Made by a program: the position numbers and the translations under genes
Part shown: positions 16,878 to 25,005 of the stretch, one piece after another
How the letters are laid out: every line of letters begins with the position of its first letter
Position numbering within the stretch: the stretch's first letter is position 1
Origin: Bacillota bacterium
GTDB taxonomy: Bacteria > Bacillota > UBA4882 > UBA8346
DNA length: 59,355 nt
NCBI GenBank assembly: GCA_023394955.1
Contig: JAEWZY010000021.1
Location: 1 to 59,355, forward strand
Direction: 5' to 3'
The notes under the pieces: model-generated
What the model was told of the DNA's origin: nothing
Databases searched by the model: none
The model's input: only the letters and a program-made list of their open reading frames with translations

Positions 16878-17227
16878 AATTTCAGGCAAGTTTTTTCAAC
16901 TATCCTTCCATCTCGGCCATGGAATAATATAGTAAAACTTAATTAGCTATAAGAAATATTATTATAATTAACCAAATTCTAGGCTTAACGAAAAGACGTT
17001 TCTCCCTCATTCGAAGTTAATTATAACAAAATATATTATACTTATTTAATCGGTCTTTTTTTTATATTCTTTAGTATTTTTATGTCAATTTTATAATTGC
17101 TATATTTCCCCATTTCTTCTTTTTGTTTCGCTTTTTTCTGATATTGCCCAAATCCTCCTTCCATGTTATATTTAGTATTAAAAGGTATTTAATATTAAAT
17201 TTCAGAAGTATCATCCTAAGGAGCGTA
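16878..17227. other. A+T-rich gene-free interval
   Basis: No coding frame is supported. On the minus strand a small hairpin (AACG/CGTT) lies near 16990, and the segment 16890-16920 has a CCAT/ATGG stem. AAGGAG for the DUF2294 gene closes the interval at 17218. No known riboswitch class was recognised. Confidence 0.5.
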
Positions 17228-17581
17228 ATGGATATAATTTCAAAACAAAAACTGCATCAATTATCACAATATACTGCCGACTTTATAAAAAGTAAAACCG
17301 GCAAGGGGCCACGTGATATCAAAAGTCACTTTTTTGATAACAAAATTTTTATAGAAATGTATAAACTCTTAACCCCTATTGAATTGGAGATTGCCTCGAC
17401 TTTAGATGGGATAACCAATGTAAAGCTGGCCCGCGAACGTTTTTACGAAAAATATGCCCAGAATTATCATGGTATTGCCAGTCAAATTATGGGCTGTCAA
17501 ATAATATACGGATGTACCCTATGGGATATTATTAATGATGAAGCATATATCATTTTAACCATTAACCCAACCGAATTATAA
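17228..17581 (+). CDS. DUF2294-like protein
   Basis: A 117-residue soluble protein. GKGPRDIKSHFFDNKIFIEM, then YKLLTPIELEIASTLDGI and a final GCQIIYGCTLWDIINDEA follow the pattern of DUF2294 proteins: a GKGP loop, a beta hairpin, a LTPxE helix and a C-terminal strand. The function of the family is unclear. Start chosen at 17228 because AAGGAG lies just upstream; the frame stays open further upstream but without a ribosome site. It is the only plus-strand gene between 3.3 and 57.4 kb, convergent with purD. Confidence 0.75.
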   Translation: MDIISKQKLHQLSQYTADFIKSKTGKGPRDIKSHFFDNKIFIEMYKLLTPIELEIASTLDGITNVKLARERFYEKYAQNYHGIASQIMGCQIIYGCTLWDIINDEAYIILTINPTEL

Positions 17582-17635
17582 TCGGCTTAGGATATTGCTA
17601 TACCGGACGATCAAAGTGTAAAAAATAAGCGATAA

Positions 17636-17673
17636 GAATTCACTCACACACTCATGCCCATGACTCGCGCTTC
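17636..17673. repeat. Dispersed short repeat, copy 1
   Basis: On the minus strand it begins GAAGCGCGAG and ends GGCATGAGTG...GAGTGAATTC. A related version with the same ends lies at 35884-35914, and the GGCATGAGTG core also occurs at 35840-35849. Confidence 0.55.
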
Positions 17674-17705
17674 TTACCTATATATTGTTATTTCTTAGAT
17701 GGTTT

Positions 17706-18986
17706 TCATTTATTAATATTACGATCCAACTCACGTTTGCCAATATCTTTCCGGTAACTCATCCCTTCAAAACTGATTAGCTTCAAGCCCCGGTAAGCTC
17801 CATTGATCGCTTCGCCGATATCTTCTCCCAAATGCACCAGGTTTAACACCCGGCCCCCGGCGGTAACCACATCTCCATTGAAATTGAACTTGGTTCCGGC
17901 ATGGAAAACAAGGGAATTTTTCACCTTTTCCAGCCCTTGGATGGGTTTCCCGGTTTCATAACGCCCCGGATATCCGCCCGAGGCGGCAACCACACAAACT
18001 GCTGTTGTATCTGCCTTCCATCTTACTGATTCCGGTTTGAGTATCCCGTTTAGGCAATCCGAAAAAATTTGGGCTAGATCTGCTTCTAACAGTGGGAGCA
18101 ATACTTGGGTCTCGGGATCGCCGAACCGGACATTATATTCGACAACTTTGGGGCCGAATTCAGTGAGCATCAAACCGATGAAGAGCGTTCCCGCAAACGG
18201 GGCCCCTTCGGCTTTCATCCCTTGGATGGTAGGAATCAAGATTTTTCGAATCACCTTTTCCCTAATTTCAGGAGTGAAGGCGGTCGTAGGAGTATACGTC
18301 CCCATACCTCCGGTATTAGGGCCGGTGTCCCTATCGCCGACGCGTTTATGATCTTGAACCGGGAGCATGGGAACTGCTTCGTTCCCGTCGCAAAAGGCCA
18401 GTAAAGATACTTCCTCACCCTCAAGATACTCCTCGATAATCACAGTCGAACCGGCTTGTCCAAAAATTTTGGCGACCATAAAATCATCAATCGCCCGGTT
18501 GGCCGTATCCAGGTCTAAGGCGACCACCACCCCTTTACCGGCTGCTAACCCATCAGCCTTCACCACAATAGGGACTCCAGTTTGCCGAATATATTCTTTT
18601 GCGGCTTCCGGATCAGTAAAAGCTTGGGAATGAGCGGTAGGTATCTCATGTCTTTTCATGAATTCCTTGGCAAAGGTTTTGCTCGACTCTAATTTAGCTG
18701 CCTCTAAAGTTGGTCCATAGACTTTTAAACCGCGCATTTGAAAAAAATCAACCGTTCCCTGGGCTAAATAGGCCTCCGGTCCGACTACGGTGAGTTCGAT
18801 CTGGTTTTGCTCGGCAAAATCCGCAATTTCTTCGATTACATCGCAGTCAACGGTAATATTTTCAGCTATTTCGGCGGTTCCGGCATTCCCGGGACAACAA
18901 TAAATTTTGGTAACCAAAGGGCTTTGATGGAGCTTCCAACAGATTGCATGTTCCCGACCGCCATTTCCGATTACTAAAACTTTCAT
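17706..18986 (-). CDS. purD: Phosphoribosylamine-glycine ligase PurD
   Basis: Second step of IMP synthesis: ATP-dependent joining of glycine to phosphoribosylamine. 426 residues, normal for PurD. N-terminal Rossmann-like domain KVLVIGNGGREHA; ATP-grasp core with KADGLAAGKGVVVA, QDHKRVGDRDTGPNTGGMG and EYNVRFGDPETQ; C-terminal domain with ASGGYPGRYETG. ATG at 18986 with GGAGG upstream. It is the last gene of the purine operon, and a 7-bp-repeat tract separates it from purC. PurH, often next to purD, is absent. Confidence 0.97.
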   Translation of the reverse strand: MKVLVIGNGGREHAICWKLHQSPLVTKIYCCPGNAGTAEIAENITVDCDVIEEIADFAEQNQIELTVVGPEAYLAQGTVDFFQMRGLKVYGPTLEAAKLESSKTFAKEFMKRHEIPTAHSQAFTDPEAAKEYIRQTGVPIVVKADGLAAGKGVVVALDLDTANRAIDDFMVAKIFGQAGSTVIIEEYLEGEEVSLLAFCDGNEAVPMLPVQDHKRVGDRDTGPNTGGMGTYTPTTAFTPEIREKVIRKILIPTIQGMKAEGAPFAGTLFIGLMLTEFGPKVVEYNVRFGDPETQVLLPLLEADLAQIFSDCLNGILKPESVRWKADTTAVCVVAASGGYPGRYETGKPIQGLEKVKNSLVFHAGTKFNFNGDVVTAGGRVLNLVHLGEDIGEAINGAYRGLKLISFEGMSYRKDIGKRELDRNINK

Positions 18987-19025
18987 ATAAACCTCCGCTA
19001 TGTACTCTAGGCCTATCGGAGCCAG

Positions 19026-19140
19026 AACCCAGGAGTCAGGAGTCAGTGTTTGAAAGCGCAGGCTCGGATTTCAAAGCCCGAACCGAGCATAGGCATCAAG
19101 CCCAACTTCCCCTTCCGGCTCCCTATCTCCTGACTACTCC
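19026..19140. repeat. 7-bp-period tract between purC and purD
   Basis: Two perfect AGGAGTC heptads (19031-19044) are followed by diverged ones. A complementary CTCCTGACT segment near 19127 closes the interval, so part of the spacer could pair. Confidence 0.6.
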
Positions 19141-20021
19141 CCTAAGGTTCCGCCCGTAATCTTCCGGTACGCTTCTAAATATTTTTCACCGGTCTTTTTA
19201 ATGATCTCCTCCGGCAACGGCGGCGCGGGCGGCTGTTTGTCCCAAGCTAAGGTTTCCAGATAATCGCGGACATATTGTTTATCAAAACTCGGTTGGGACT
19301 TACCCGGTTGGTACTGGTCCAGGGGCCAGAAGCGGGACGAATCCGGAGTGAAAATCTCGTCAACTACTGTCAAAACACCGTTCACCCAAGCAAATTCAAA
19401 CTTGGTGTCCGCGATAATGATCCCGTTAGCTTCAGCCCGGGCTGCGGCAGATTGATAAAGGCTGATTGAATATTCACGCAACTTTTTGGCTAAGTCCGCG
19501 CCAACCCTATCGGAAAGTTCCTCGAAAGTAATCGGTTGATCGTGACCGATCGATTCCTTAGTAGTTGGCGTAAAGATCGGTTCCGGAAGTTTATCGCTCT
19601 CTTGGAGGTTGGCCGGAAGTTTAATGCCGGTAATCGATCCGGAACTTTGATATTCTTTCCAACCGCTCCCCGCCAAATAGCCCCGGACCACACATTCAAC
19701 GGGAATAACTTCGCCCTTTTTGACCAACATCGAGCGGCCCTTTAAGCTTTGCCGCTCTTCGGCAGTCAATCCGGGGACCTGGTCAATATCCGCGGTGATT
19801 AAGTGATTAGGAAACTGGCTGCCGGTTTGATTGAACCAAAACACCGAAAGCCCGGTTAACACTCGGCCCTTTTCCGGTATCGACTCCTTAAAAACTACGT
19901 CGAACGCTGAAATCCGATCGGTCGCCACAATTAACAAATTTTGATTCAAGTCGAAAATATCTCTTACTTTCCCCCGGCCAATTAAAGGAAATGACTTTAA
20001 ACTGGTCTGAGTAACGGACAT
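19134..20021 (-). CDS. purC: SAICAR synthetase PurC
   Basis: Joins aspartate to CAIR in purine synthesis using ATP. 295 residues from the ATG at 20021. Family marks: GRGKVRDIFDL, ATDRISAFDVV, FNQTG, VVRGYLAGSGWKEY, and TKFEFAWVNG followed by DEIFTPDSSRFW. The open frame extends upstream to 20135, overlapping the fabZ-like gene, but that extension is not PurC-like and the 20021 ATG has a G-rich ribosome site. Length and WKEY/DSSRFW spacing are normal for the long (~295-residue) type. Confidence 0.95.
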   Translation of the reverse strand: MSVTQTSLKSFPLIGRGKVRDIFDLNQNLLIVATDRISAFDVVFKESIPEKGRVLTGLSVFWFNQTGSQFPNHLITADIDQVPGLTAEERQSLKGRSMLVKKGEVIPVECVVRGYLAGSGWKEYQSSGSITGIKLPANLQESDKLPEPIFTPTTKESIGHDQPITFEELSDRVGADLAKKLREYSISLYQSAAARAEANGIIIADTKFEFAWVNGVLTVVDEIFTPDSSRFWPLDQYQPGKSQPSFDKQYVRDYLETLAWDKQPPAPPLPEEIIKKTGEKYLEAYRKITGGTLGE

Positions 20022-20046
20022 ATTGAGCCCCCCAAGTATTAAATTA

Positions 20047-20472
20047 TCACATTTTAGATAGAACGCAGGTGATCTCCGCTTCGCTAGCAATATCATCCCC
20101 GATATAAGTGGTGGCTTTAAATTTACCGATACCACCTTTAAACCGTTTCAGAATTACTTCAATCCGAAGTTGGTCCCCGGGAAAGGCCGGTTTACGAAAA
20201 CGGGCTTTTTCAATAGCGGCAAAAAGAGGAATCTGGGTCTTATCCTCAATTAAATCGAAAACTACAAAGCCTGAAACCTGGGCCATTGCTTCAACCTGAA
20301 GCGCCCCGGGCATAATGCCGTGGTAACACTCTTGTTGTAAATAAAAGTCATTAGCTGTCACATTTTTAATACCAACCGCTCTTTTGCCGCTTTCTACCTC
20401 AATTATCCGATCCACTAGCAAGAAAGGAAATCGATGTGGCAACAACTCTTTTATTTCATTAATGTCTATCAT
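20047..20472 (-). CDS. FabZ-like 3-hydroxyacyl-ACP dehydratase family protein (atypical active site)
   Basis: A 141-residue single-hotdog protein. LPHRFPFLLVDRIIE is diagnostic of FabZ, and MPGALQVEAMAQVSGFV holds the conserved Glu helix. FabZ normally has GHFPGxPxMPG, with the catalytic His seven residues before the MPG Met; here the segment reads QQECYHGIMPG, one residue shorter and with His only three before the Met. The frame is intact, so this is a real divergence, not a sequencing slip. It lies between purN and purC, where no fatty-acid gene is expected. It may be a neo-functionalised or inactive hotdog thioesterase/dehydratase. ATG at 20472 with GAGGTGA upstream. Confidence 0.85.
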   Translation of the reverse strand: MIDINEIKELLPHRFPFLLVDRIIEVESGKRAVGIKNVTANDFYLQQECYHGIMPGALQVEAMAQVSGFVVFDLIEDKTQIPLFAAIEKARFRKPAFPGDQLRIEVILKRFKGGIGKFKATTYIGDDIASEAEITCVLSKM

Positions 20473-20496
20473 TAGTTCACCTCATATAGATAGAAA

Positions 20497-21123
20497 TCAA
20501 TTACTTTTTTTCCGCCTGACTCTCATCCCTTCGATATCAATCCCTTCCTCCAGCACTAATTTAATGGCTTCGGGATAGATTCGATGCTCGATCTTTAAAA
20601 CCTTCTCCCCTAAACTATCAGGGGTATCGCTATCGGAAACCTCTACTATTCCTTGTAAGAGGATCGGGCCCACATCAGCCTCGGGTGTTACCATATGAAC
20701 TGTGGCCCCTGAGTATTTGACCCCTGAAGCGATGACCGCTTCATGGACATGATGACCATACATACCTTTGCCGCCGAATGCCGGCAATAAGGCCGGATGG
20801 ATGTTGAGGACCCTATTTGGATAAGCGTCGGTAAGCAACCGGTCCAGGATTCGTAAAAAACCGGCTAAACAAACCAAATCAACCCGATACTCACCTAATC
20901 CATTAAGTATGGCTCCGGTATACTCTGCAACGGTCGAATAATCACGGTGATCAATGACTACTGTCGGTATCCCGTGGCGAGCAGCCCGTTCCAAAGCGAA
21001 AACCCCCGGTTTATTACTGATAACCACAGCAATCTCCGCTTCAATTCTTCCGTCTTCAATGGAATCGATAATCGCTTGGAGATTGCTGCCCCCACCCGAA
21101 ACCAAAACCCCGATTCGTTTCAT
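20497..21123 (-). CDS. purN: Phosphoribosylglycinamide formyltransferase PurN
   Basis: Transfers a formyl group from 10-formyl-tetrahydrofolate to GAR. 208 residues from the ATG at 21123, where MKRIGVLVSGGGSNLQAIID begins the fold. Catalytic residues: Asn and His in VLNIHPALLPAFGG and Asp in VTPEADVGPILLQ. The frame is open upstream to 21225, overlapping glyA, but that part is not PurN-like. The gene follows glyA, which makes the one-carbon units it consumes. Confidence 0.96.
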   Translation of the reverse strand: MKRIGVLVSGGGSNLQAIIDSIEDGRIEAEIAVVISNKPGVFALERAARHGIPTVVIDHRDYSTVAEYTGAILNGLGEYRVDLVCLAGFLRILDRLLTDAYPNRVLNIHPALLPAFGGKGMYGHHVHEAVIASGVKYSGATVHMVTPEADVGPILLQGIVEVSDSDTPDSLGEKVLKIEHRIYPEAIKLVLEEGIDIEGMRVRRKKSN

Positions 21124-21151
21124 GTCCCTATCCTCAAATGACTGATCACTA

Positions 21152-22411
21152 TTAAATCCCCGGCACCGGATATTTCGAACAAAACGCCTCAACATTTCGC
21201 TTAACCTCATCAAGATGGGCTTCATTTTGATGATTATTAAGAGCGCTAACGACCCACTGACCGATCTGTTTCATCTCGGCTTCTTTCATCCCGCGGGTAG
21301 TCGCCGCCGGGGTCCCCAGCCTAATGCCGCTGGGACGGAGCGGCGGGTTGGGATCATCGGGAATAATTTGTTTATTGGTAGTAATGTTGACCCGGTCTAA
21401 AACCTTCTCCGCTTCTTTACCGTCAATGCCGAAACTAGTCATAGTATTGATCACCATCATGTGGTTATCGGTCCCTCCGGTAATTAGATGAGCACCGTTA
21501 TTAAGCAGTGATTCCGCCAAAGCCTTGGCGTTTTTTAAGGTCTGGGCCGCATAGGTCTTAAACTCCGGTTGGAGCGCCTTGCCAAGTGTAACAGCGATCC
21601 CGGCGACGGTGTGCATATGGGGTCCGCCTTGGAGTCCTGGGAAGACCGACTTATCGATGACACTAGCGTATTCGGCCCGGCATAAAATCAATCCGCCCCG
21701 CGGGCCTCTTAAACTTTTATGAGTAGTGGTAGTTACAATATCAAACCCGTAGTCGAATGGGTTGCGCATCGCGCCGCCGGCGATCAAACCGCCGATATGA
21801 GAGACATCAGCCATGGTGATAGCCCCAACGGCATCGGCGACTTTTTTGAAGTCTTCGTAATTATAATCCCGCGGATATGAGGTGTATCCACAGAGTACGA
21901 TCTTGGGTTTAGTCTCTTTGGCGACCCGCATTAATTCGTCAAAATCAATTTTTCCGTCTGCTTCCGGCTGGGTCTTGTAGCGGACGAAGTTAAAAATTTT
22001 CCCCATATGAGATACTGGCGCGCCGTGAGTCAAATGGCCGCCATGGGATAAGTCCATTCCTAAAACCGTATCCCCCGGTTTAAGGAAAGCCAAATAAACC
22101 GCCTGGTTCATTGGAGAACCTGAGAGGGCTTGTACATTAGCATGCTCACAACGGAATACCTTTTTTGCCCTTTCAATGGCTAATCGTTCGATCACATCGG
22201 TATAATCTTGCCCGCCGTAGTAACGTTTACCAGGGTAGCCTTCAGCGTATTTGTTAGTAAAGACCGATCCGTTGGCTGCCAATACTTCGGGATATGTATA
22301 GTTTTCCGAAGGAATCAACTCGACTCCTTTTTTCTCCCGTTCTTCCTCCCCTTTGATCGCTTGATATATCTCAGGGTCGTTCTGGGATAACAACTTCCAA
22401 TTAGCTTCCAT
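21152..22411 (-). CDS. glyA: Serine hydroxymethyltransferase GlyA
   Basis: PLP enzyme converting serine and tetrahydrofolate to glycine and methylene-THF, supplying both the glycine for PurD and the one-carbon unit for PurN. 419 residues from the ATG at 22411 (GAGGAG upstream). The PLP lysine is in VTTTTHKSLRGPRGG; further marks are IELIPSENY-like VELIPSENYTYPEV, YAEGYPGKRYYGGQ and RLGTPAATTRGM. Its place between purM and purN couples it to purine synthesis. Confidence 0.97.
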   Translation of the reverse strand: MEANWKLLSQNDPEIYQAIKGEEEREKKGVELIPSENYTYPEVLAANGSVFTNKYAEGYPGKRYYGGQDYTDVIERLAIERAKKVFRCEHANVQALSGSPMNQAVYLAFLKPGDTVLGMDLSHGGHLTHGAPVSHMGKIFNFVRYKTQPEADGKIDFDELMRVAKETKPKIVLCGYTSYPRDYNYEDFKKVADAVGAITMADVSHIGGLIAGGAMRNPFDYGFDIVTTTTHKSLRGPRGGLILCRAEYASVIDKSVFPGLQGGPHMHTVAGIAVTLGKALQPEFKTYAAQTLKNAKALAESLLNNGAHLITGGTDNHMMVINTMTSFGIDGKEAEKVLDRVNITTNKQIIPDDPNPPLRPSGIRLGTPAATTRGMKEAEMKQIGQWVVSALNNHQNEAHLDEVKRNVEAFCSKYPVPGI

Positions 22412-22445
22412 GATCCCACTCCTCACATTTATTATCTTTATTTAG

Positions 22446-23462
22446 CTAGCCGATCCTCACAACCCGTTCACCTTCGGTCACCGAACCAATCAAATAAGCC
22501 TCCCCCAGCCCGGCCTGAACCCGTTCCAAGTTTTCCGGGCTACAGATTAAGACCATTCCAATGCCCATATTGAAAACCCGATAGGCTTGGTCGTCAGGCA
22601 CGGCGCCTTCAGTTTGTAAAAACTCGAAAATCGGCAAAACCGGCCAAGTCCCTCTGTTAATCTGAACGCCACATCCCGAAGGCAAGATCCGGGGAATGTT
22701 ATCATAAAACCCTCCTCCTGTAATATGGGCCAAACCGTTAAGCGACCCTTCCATAATCAGCGGATAGACCTCTTGATAATAAGAACGGTGCGAGGCTAAT
22801 AATACTTCGCCGATCGAACCGGAAAACCCGGCGACCGTATCGGTTGGTTTTAATCCTAAAAGATCAAAACAAATCTTCCGGGCTAATGAATAACCGTTAG
22901 TATGTAAACCAAGGGATGGCAAACCCAACACCAGATCTCCAGGTTTAATGGTTGCGCCGCTAATCACTTTATCCCGTTCGGCCACTCCTACAATTGTTCC
23001 GGCCAGGTCAAACTCTTCCGGGGCATAAATCCCCGGCATCTCAGCAGTTTCCCCGCCAATCAAGACACAGTCGTTTTCGCGGCAGCCCCGGGCCAATCCG
23101 GAGACAATCTCCTCAATGGTAGCCGGGTTGACTGAACCGGCGCCGATATAATCCAGAAAGAAAAGGGGTTTGGCGCCCTGGACCAAAATATCGTTAACAC
23201 AGTGGTTAACTAAATCATAACCCACAGTATGATATCGATTTAACCCAAAGGCTACTTTTAGTTTAGTCCCTACACCGTCGGTACTGGAGACCAAAACCGG
23301 ATTATGATATTCGGCTGCCGGAAAAGAGAACAACCCTCCAAAACTGCCTAAATCCCCTAAAACCTGTTGATTATAGGTTCCCCGCACCATACTTTTAATT
23401 CGTTTAACCGCTTCATTCCCGGCGTCTATATCCACTCCGGCCGCTTTATAAAGGTCAGTCAC
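22446..23462 (-). CDS. purM: Phosphoribosylformylglycinamidine cyclo-ligase PurM
   Basis: Closes the imidazole ring (AIR synthase) using ATP. 338 residues. Signatures: STDGVGTKLKVAF, the GGETAEMPGIY loop, GLPSLGLHTNGYSLAR and HITGGGFYDNIPR. The start is a GTG at 23462, one base after the purF stop, with GAGGAG inside the end of purF, so the two are translationally coupled. Its substrate-maker PurL is not in the window. Confidence 0.97.
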   Translation of the reverse strand: MTDLYKAAGVDIDAGNEAVKRIKSMVRGTYNQQVLGDLGSFGGLFSFPAAEYHNPVLVSSTDGVGTKLKVAFGLNRYHTVGYDLVNHCVNDILVQGAKPLFFLDYIGAGSVNPATIEEIVSGLARGCRENDCVLIGGETAEMPGIYAPEEFDLAGTIVGVAERDKVISGATIKPGDLVLGLPSLGLHTNGYSLARKICFDLLGLKPTDTVAGFSGSIGEVLLASHRSYYQEVYPLIMEGSLNGLAHITGGGFYDNIPRILPSGCGVQINRGTWPVLPIFEFLQTEGAVPDDQAYRVFNMGIGMVLICSPENLERVQAGLGEAYLIGSVTEGERVVRIG

Positions 23463-23463
23463 T

Positions 23464-24906
23464 TTATCTCTCCTCTAACAGATATTTATCGTTATGTTCC
23501 TCCCGGGGGATTTCAATCGGGTATTTACCGTCGAAACAGGCCATACATAATTGTTCCTTAGGGGCCACCGCCTTTGCCAAACCCTCCAAGTCCAAATAAG
23601 TCAAACTATCGGCCTCAATATAGCGCCGTATTTCCTCGACCGAGTTCGAAGAAGCTATTAGCTCTTTCCGGACTGAAGTATCGATCCCATAATAACATGG
23701 ATAAGTGATCGGCGGGGCGCTAACACACATATGAACTTCCTTCGCGCCGGCCTCGCGCAACAAATGAATGATCTTACCGCTGGTTGTCCCTCTGACAATG
23801 GTGTCATCGATAATAACCACCCGTTTTCCCTTTAGCGCGCTTTCAACCGGATTGAGTTTTATTCTAACCCCCAAATCACGCATCTCCTGATTTGGTTGGA
23901 TAAAGGTCCGCCCCACATAAGTGTTTTTGATCAAACCGATATCATAGGGGATCCCGGAGGCCTCCGCAAAACCGATCGCAGTCGATACTCCAGTATCAGG
24001 TACCGGAATCACTACATCGGCTTCGTATTTGAACAGCTTGGCCAATTGTCGACCCATCGCCTTCCGGGCTAAATGGACGTTGAGTCCGTCAATATTGCTA
24101 TCCGGCCGGGCAAAATAAATATATTCAAAAACACAAAGGGCTTGCCGCTGTACTTTCGGGAGGTAAAAACTGTGTACTCCATCACTACCGATAAAGACTA
24201 TTTCCCCGGGTTCCAGATCCCGGATGAACTTGGCTCCGATACTTGAGAATACACAACTTTCCGAAGCTACGATGTAGTCGTCAGCAAGTTTGCCAAGACA
24301 CATCGGACGCACCCCAAAGGGATCCCTTATCCCGATTAGAGTATCTTTAGTCATAATCAATAGGGAATAGGAACCTTTTAAATCTCCGGCAGCCTTTATA
24401 ATCGCCTCCGCCAGCGGATCACGGCTGTGCCGGGCAATCAAATTGATGATAACTTCGGTATCGGTAGTTGTTTGAAAAACCGATCCATTGTTCTCAAGCC
24501 GCTTCCGGAGGGACTCGGTATTCACTAAATTCCCATTATGGGCTACCGCCATCATTCCCCTGGAACAACGGGCTACCAAGGGTTGAGCGTTGGAAAGCAT
24601 GCTTGAACCGGTAGTGGAATAGCGAACATGGCCGATACCGATGCGGCCCTTTAAGCGATCTAAAATATCTCGGTTAAAGGCTTGGGACACCAGACCCATA
24701 TTCTTATGGACGGAAAAATGTTGACCATCGGAGACTACTATTCCGGCGCTTTCCTGTCCTCGATGTTGCAAGGCGTATAGTCCTAAATAAGTCAAAGCTG
24801 CCGCTTCAAAATCGTTATCATTACTATAAATACCAAAAACGCCGCAAGCTTCTTCTGGCCGCTCCTCGACAATTAATGACTCCGTAAGCTCATCCGGTTT
24901 TACCAT
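23464..24906 (-). CDS. purF: Amidophosphoribosyltransferase PurF
   Basis: First committed step of purine synthesis: glutamine and PRPP to phosphoribosylamine. 480 residues. A short propeptide precedes the nucleophile Cys21 (EEACGVFGIY). The Ntn glutaminase domain has LQHRGQESAGI and HVRYSTTGSS; the PRTase domain has the PRPP loop VVIIDDTIVRGTT. Cysteines in ALCVFEYIYFARPDS, PCYYGIDT and LCMACFDGKYP fit the Bacillus-type oxygen-sensitive [4Fe-4S] form. As a PRPP consumer it is a logical target of the upstream riboswitch. Confidence 0.97.
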   Translation of the reverse strand: MVKPDELTESLIVEERPEEACGVFGIYSNDNDFEAAALTYLGLYALQHRGQESAGIVVSDGQHFSVHKNMGLVSQAFNRDILDRLKGRIGIGHVRYSTTGSSMLSNAQPLVARCSRGMMAVAHNGNLVNTESLRKRLENNGSVFQTTTDTEVIINLIARHSRDPLAEAIIKAAGDLKGSYSLLIMTKDTLIGIRDPFGVRPMCLGKLADDYIVASESCVFSSIGAKFIRDLEPGEIVFIGSDGVHSFYLPKVQRQALCVFEYIYFARPDSNIDGLNVHLARKAMGRQLAKLFKYEADVVIPVPDTGVSTAIGFAEASGIPYDIGLIKNTYVGRTFIQPNQEMRDLGVRIKLNPVESALKGKRVVIIDDTIVRGTTSGKIIHLLREAGAKEVHMCVSAPPITYPCYYGIDTSVRKELIASSNSVEEIRRYIEADSLTYLDLEGLAKAVAPKEQLCMACFDGKYPIEIPREEHNDKYLLEER

Positions 24907-25005
24907 CTCAAGTTCCCTTCTAATAATTATTGGTCTTCAATTGATAATAAAAATACGTTTCGTTCAAAAATATGACCGAATAACCAAACCCGGTAATCCG
25001 CTAAA

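Noticed and set aside
16878..17100. Cyclic-di-GMP or other known riboswitch before the chemotaxis genes
   Set aside because: None of the conserved cores (GEMM GCAAA/GCCACGG, ykkC, fluoride, T-box) could be found; only a generic terminator hairpin is supported.
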